Below are positions 5,857 to 8,059 of a stretch of DNA of 8,059 nt, piece after piece. The DNA lies in assembly GCA_030605865.1 (NCBI GenBank), contig JAUWHN010000031.1, positions 1-8,059 of the forward strand, in the 5' to 3' direction. Position numbers and translations under genes: made by a program. This DNA comes from Candidatus Portnoyibacteriota bacterium (lineage in GTDB: Bacteria > Patescibacteriota > Minisyncoccia > RBG-13-40-8-A > JAUWHN01). The number at the start of each line of letters is the position of its first letter. Within the stretch, counting starts at the first letter, position 1. A model generated the notes under the pieces. It was not told the DNA's origin. It did not search any database and saw nothing but the letters and a program-made list of their open reading frames with translations.

Positions 5857-7488
5857 TTATTTTCCAAATACCCAGAAACCCTCATGATATTCAACTCTTC
5901 CCTCTGGAAATTTTTCCCTCAATTTTTTAAATATTTCCCGTTCATATTGCAAAGGAACCACTACCAATTTTTCAGCAGGTTTAATCTTATCAACTTCTTT
6001 TGGTAATAAGTATTCTATTTTTTGCTTCCCGCCTGTCGGCGAGGCAGGTCTATTTTCTATTTTCTCAACAAACATTACTGTCTGCGCAGGCATAGGGATG
6101 CCTTTAACCAGAACTCCGCCCTGATTAACAATTACATAACGAGCTACTTCAGGGCATATGCTGTTTAAATATTTCCCAATTTCCACATAATCTTTAGCAA
6201 AAGCATCTTTAACAACAGGTTGACGAGCCCAATCTACGAAGTATTTATCATATTGGATATAACCGCAGGCAAAGAGAAACAAAAAACAGGCAACAAGCAA
6301 CAAGGGTTTATTTAGTTTTTTTGCTTCTACGAATTTATATAGAAATTTATAAAGAACATAGGCGCCTAAGGCAGCAAAAATATAAGATATAGGAATAGCA
6401 CCAATACAACGAAGAGCATGAGGAACGCCTTCGTAGGTTAGAATCGCGGGGAGGAGCATAACAAAAAACCAAATAACCAGTAACCAGTGACCAATAACTC
6501 GTAAAATATTTTTTTCTTTTATAGATTTTATTAGTTTTTTAATAGAAGAAATAAATCCTATTAGAAAAAGAATTCCAATAAGCCAGAAGAGCTGGGGAGA
6601 GCCGGCAAAATTATGCCGCCAATTCCCATCGCCAACAATATTAAACATCCCCAGGGTTTTAACAGTACTTAGAACCAGTGCTTTTATTGGATTTTCTTGG
6701 GCAAAAATTGAAACGCCGCCTGCTCGGCCAACAAAATCTTGGGGATTTTGAAGAAAATATAAACCTATTGGTAGGGCTGCTATTAAAATTGCTACTAACC
6801 AGAAGTCATATTGCCAAAAACCTTTTTTGAAGTAAACAGGCCAGAGACGGCCACTTTTTTTGTATTCTTTCCAAAATTTAATCCAAATCATTACAAGTGG
6901 AACTACTAAAATAATCACCGCTACTCTAAAGGCAATATAAGTGTGAAACCCGAGACCAAAGAAGAAGCCGGATAATAGAAGACAGAAAATAGAACATAGA
7001 ATATTTTTTTTATTTTGTTCTGTATTTATGACTTTAAACAAGAAATAGAAAGACCAGACTAAAAGGAAGGGAACCATGATACCCCTAAAACCAATTCGGG
7101 AAAAGTTTATATGCCAAAAACTTATAGACAAGAAAAAGGCGCCCAATAGGGCAATGGTGGGGGAGTTGAATAGTTCTTTTGTTAATAAATATAGTCCCAG
7201 AACTGTTAGAATTCCAATTAAAGCACTGATTAGTTTCAGGGACCAAATATGGATTCCGAAAATATTAAAAGAGAGGGCAATTAAATTAATAAACAACCCT
7301 TCCCGGCCGTTGTTATCAGGATAGAATAATTTGTATTCTTTGGTTTCCAGAGCCACAATAGCATCATTGCCGTTCATTGCCTCATCAGGATAAAGCCCCG
7401 GCGGAATAGAGTTCAAATGCCAGAGCCGAAAAAAGCTAGCAATGGTCAGGATTATAATAAGGAAAACAATTATTCTTTTTTTGTCCAT
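5857..7488 (-). CDS. GT-C membrane glycosyltransferase, GT39/PMT_2-like (first gene of pair)
   Basis: The 543 residues start with a membrane helix (about 5-20), then an outer loop with IPPGLYPDEAMNGNDA (28-43), whose DE pair (35-36) is the usual catalytic/metal-site acidic pair of GT39-like enzymes. DNNGREGLF (58-66) and SFWHINFSRIGFRG (123-136) are further family-like motifs. About a dozen helices reach to about residue 411, followed by an outer soluble domain of about 130 residues. The enzyme should transfer a sugar from a polyprenyl-phosphate donor; the acceptor is unknown. I chose ATG 7488 (MDKKRIIVF) over an upstream in-frame ATG at 7593, because the extra 35 residues would cover the divergent promoter region and the neighbour's start. 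A TATAAT box ends 8 bases before this ATG, suggesting a nearly leaderless mRNA. The gene holds four heptamer arrays and one palindromic insert (residues 481-487). Confidence 0.9.
   Translation of the reverse strand: MDKKRIIVFLIIILTIASFFRLWHLNSIPPGLYPDEAMNGNDAIVALETKEYKLFYPDNNGREGLFINLIALSFNIFGIHIWSLKLISALIGILTVLGLYLLTKELFNSPTIALLGAFFLSISFWHINFSRIGFRGIMVPFLLVWSFYFLFKVINTEQNKKNILCSIFCLLLSGFFFGLGFHTYIAFRVAVIILVVPLVMIWIKFWKEYKKSGRLWPVYFKKGFWQYDFWLVAILIAALPIGLYFLQNPQDFVGRAGGVSIFAQENPIKALVLSTVKTLGMFNIVGDGNWRHNFAGSPQLFWLIGILFLIGFISSIKKLIKSIKEKNILRVIGHWLLVIWFFVMLLPAILTYEGVPHALRCIGAIPISYIFAALGAYVLYKFLYKFVEAKKLNKPLLLVACFLFLFACGYIQYDKYFVDWARQPVVKDAFAKDYVEIGKYLNSICPEVARYVIVNQGGVLVKGIPMPAQTVMFVEKIENRPASPTGGKQKIEYLLPKEVDKIKPAEKLVVVPLQYEREIFKKLREKFPEGRVEYHEGFWVFGK
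6028..6050 (-). repeat. GC-rich palindromic element inserted in frame
   Basis: The segment can fold in several ways: CGCC (6030-6033) with GGCG (6038-6041), GCCT (6031-6034) with AGGC (6042-6045), or CCTG (6032-6035) with CAGG (6045-6048). On the coding strand it gives PASPTGG (residues 481-487), a break in the outer soluble domain between VEKIENR and KQKIEYLLP. It is GC-rich in AT-rich surroundings. CTATTTT occurs on both sides, at 6015-6021 and 6050-6056. Confidence 0.6.
6049..6066 (-). repeat. Short heptamer repeat (TCTATTT, about 2.6 copies)
   Basis: TCTATTT occurs at 6049-6055 and 6056-6062, followed by a partial TCTC. Its reverse complement (AGAAAAT-like) matches units of the array at 6977-7004 but in the opposite orientation. 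It touches the palindromic insert and encodes EKIENR in the soluble domain. It is short enough that chance cannot be excluded. Confidence 0.45.
6278..6305 (-). repeat. Heptamer array, four units (AACAAGC-like)
   Basis: The + strand units are AACAAAA, AACAGGC, AACAAGC, AACAAGG, 28 bases without spacers. The coding strand reads PLLLVACFLF (residues 395-404), just after the basic loop VEAKKLNK and at the start of the last membrane helix before the outer domain. Confidence 0.75.
6475..6502 (-). repeat. Heptamer array, four units (AACCAGT-like)
   Basis: The + strand units are AACCAGT, AACCAGT, GACCAAT, AACTCGT. The coding strand reads RVIGHWLLV (residues 330-338), following the Lys-rich loop IKKLIKSIKEKN and opening a membrane helix. 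The last unit is degenerate. Confidence 0.7.
6977..7004 (-). repeat. Heptamer array, four units (AGAANAT)
   Basis: The + strand units are AGAAGAC, AGAAAAT, AGAACAT, AGAATAT. The coding strand reads ILCSIFCLL (residues 163-171) after the loop INTEQNKKN, again at the start of a membrane helix. The unit differs from the AACAATR type, so it is related by period and position more than by sequence. Confidence 0.65.
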
Positions 7489-7495
7489 CAATTTT

Positions 7496-7524
7496 ATTAT
7501 ACTACAATTGTGGAGATTTATAAA
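7496..7524 (-). promoter_or_regulatory. Putative promoter for the glycosyltransferase pair
   Basis: Reading the minus strand, a perfect TATAAT lies at 7501-7496 and a weak -35-like TTTATA at 7524-7519, 17 bases upstream. Only seven bases separate the -10 box from the ATG at 7488, so transcription would begin at or next to the start codon. The -10 match is strong; the -35 matches four of six consensus bases. Confidence 0.5.
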
Positions 7525-7536
7525 ATATGTTATATT
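7508..7536 (+). promoter_or_regulatory. Putative promoter for the coiled-coil gene
   Basis: TTGTGG (7508-7513) and TATATT (7531-7536) are spaced by 17 bases, with the ATG at 7549 twelve bases on. This overlaps the opposing promoter, as expected in a 60-base divergent gap. The AT-richness of the region makes such matches easy to find. Confidence 0.4.
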
Positions 7537-7548
7537 AAAAAAAGGAAT

Positions 7549-7980
7549 ATGCCTATCCAACCCAAAAAATTTCCAGAGGTCCCCAAGGTTCACGAGGAAG
7601 TTGTTGAATTAGAAAAAAGATTAGCTGAAAAGAAAAAAGAGTTGGTTGAAAGAGAAGAAGTAGAACGATACGACAAAGAGCTCATTAAAGAAGTTCTTAA
7701 AGAGAAATTAGAAAAACCAACACTGTCCAAAGCAACACCACCAGTCGCGCCTTTGCCAACTCAAAAAGTTGTGGTTAAAAAAGCTAAAGAATTGAAGAGC
7801 GAGAAGAAAGAGAGACAAATTCAGCTTCTTACTGATTTAGCTTTTGAAAAAGGGGTTAGTCATGCTACTGAAGTAGCTAAGAAATTAGACGACCCTTTTA
7901 TTTTAGACGAATTCCACGATACGTTGGTGGATGAGTTACATAATTATTTAGTGGAGCAAGGCAAACTCAAGCAGGTTTAA
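7549..7980 (+). CDS. Small charged coiled-coil protein of unknown function
   Basis: I do not recognise a named family. The 143 residues have three parts: a heptad-like, strongly charged helix (about 12-57, with VVELEKRLAEKKKELVEREE), a Pro/Ala/Lys linker (about 58-80, with PPVAPLPTQK) and a compact helical C-terminal domain (about 85-140, with LLTDLAFEKGVSHATEVAKK and LDEFHDTLVDELHNYLVEQG). No signal peptide or membrane helix is seen, so it should be cytoplasmic. ATG 7549 is preferred over an upstream in-frame ATG at 7417, which would run back through the divergent neighbour and its promoter; AAGGAA lies just before 7549, although closer than usual. The next gene begins 1 base after its stop, so the two probably work together, perhaps as an adaptor for a membrane-bound complex; that role is inference. 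Confidence 0.8.
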   Translation: MPIQPKKFPEVPKVHEEVVELEKRLAEKKKELVEREEVERYDKELIKEVLKEKLEKPTLSKATPPVAPLPTQKVVVKKAKELKSEKKERQIQLLTDLAFEKGVSHATEVAKKLDDPFILDEFHDTLVDELHNYLVEQGKLKQV

Positions 7981-7981
7981 T

Positions 7982-8059
7982 ATGGATTTGAATCAAATCA
8001 TTTTACCAATAATCTATGCTCTTGTTGTCCTCGTAGCAATTTTGTTTGTAGGTGTTTAT
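7982..8059 (+). CDS. N-terminus of a membrane-anchored protein (3' end outside window)
   Basis: The ATG lies 1 base after the previous stop, with AGG at 7973-7975 as a weak ribosome site, and the frame is open to the window edge for 26 codons. The visible residues begin MDLNQIILPIIYAL and continue as one long hydrophobic stretch to the last base, so it is an N-terminal membrane anchor or uncleaved signal. In Parcubacteria-like genomes, a small coiled-coil gene followed by a membrane-anchored gene can precede type IV secretion/DUF87-like ATPases; this is recollection, not something the sequence shows. The product cannot be named. Confidence 0.65.
   Translation, partial: MDLNQIILPIIYALVVLVAILFVGVY

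Noticed and set aside
5511..7324. Plus-strand open frames opposite the glycosyltransferases (5511-5708, 5809-6006, 7076-7324)
   Set aside because: Antisense to genes with clear family motifs, and without ribosome sites or protein-like domains.
7417..7548. Upstream ATG at 7417 for the coiled-coil gene
   Set aside because: It would overlap the first codons of the divergent glycosyltransferase; ATG 7549 has a nearby AAGGAA and promoter-like elements.
7489..7593. Upstream ATG at 7593 for the minus-strand glycosyltransferase
   Set aside because: The added 35 residues would cross the divergent promoter region and the neighbour's start; MDKKRIIVF at 7488 is a normal membrane-protein start behind a TATAAT box.

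Overview
This window looks like chromosomal DNA from an uncultivated ultra-small bacterium of the Candidate Phyla Radiation (Patescibacteria), most likely a Parcubacteria-type lineage. The basis is indirect. The DNA is AT-rich, the genes are tightly packed with gaps of 1 to 60 bases, most starts lack a clear Shine-Dalgarno sequence, a RodZ-like gene sits directly before a short recA, and GT-C glycosyltransferases and TPR proteins of a kind common in those genomes are present. The standard bacterial code fits: one gene ends in TGA and the tryptophans I checked are TGG, which argues against the UGA-glycine lineages. No rRNA, tRNA, CRISPR or insertion sequence was seen.

Layout. On the + strand, bases 1-3998 hold one compact gene run: the C-terminus of a TPR protein (cut by the window edge), a short UDP-glucose/GDP-mannose dehydrogenase-family protein, an extended-SDR sugar-nucleotide epimerase, a RodZ-like membrane protein with an N-terminal helix-turn-helix, and recA. 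A strong symmetric stem-loop (4015-4042) ends this run. It also ends a convergent minus-strand run of two polytopic GT-C (GT39/PMT_2-like) glycosyltransferases (5857-7488, then 4058-5854). A 60-base divergent region (7489-7548) with promoter-like elements separates these from a second + strand run: a small coiled-coil protein (7549-7980) and the first 26 codons of a membrane-anchored protein that leaves the window.

How the genes fit together. The dehydrogenase and epimerase would make or interconvert nucleotide sugars. The GT-C enzymes would use lipid-linked sugars on the outer face of the membrane. The cut TPR protein resembles the TPR tails of O-antigen ligase/polymerase-like proteins. Together they suggest a cell-surface polysaccharide or glycoprotein locus beside the housekeeping rodZ-recA pair.

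The least ordinary signal is a family of short tandem repeats with an exact 7-base period, at seven places (385-440, 4487-4521, 5102-5136, 6049-6066, 6278-6305, 6475-6502, 6977-7004). Five lie inside the two glycosyltransferase genes, each where a basic cytoplasmic loop passes into a transmembrane helix, so the repeat itself encodes the start of the helix. Two GC-rich palindromic inserts (5288-5314 and 6028-6050) also sit in frame in the same two genes, resembling in behaviour the protein-coding palindromic elements known from Rickettsia and Wolbachia. This combination of small repeats colonising coding sequence is the main reason to look again at the window.
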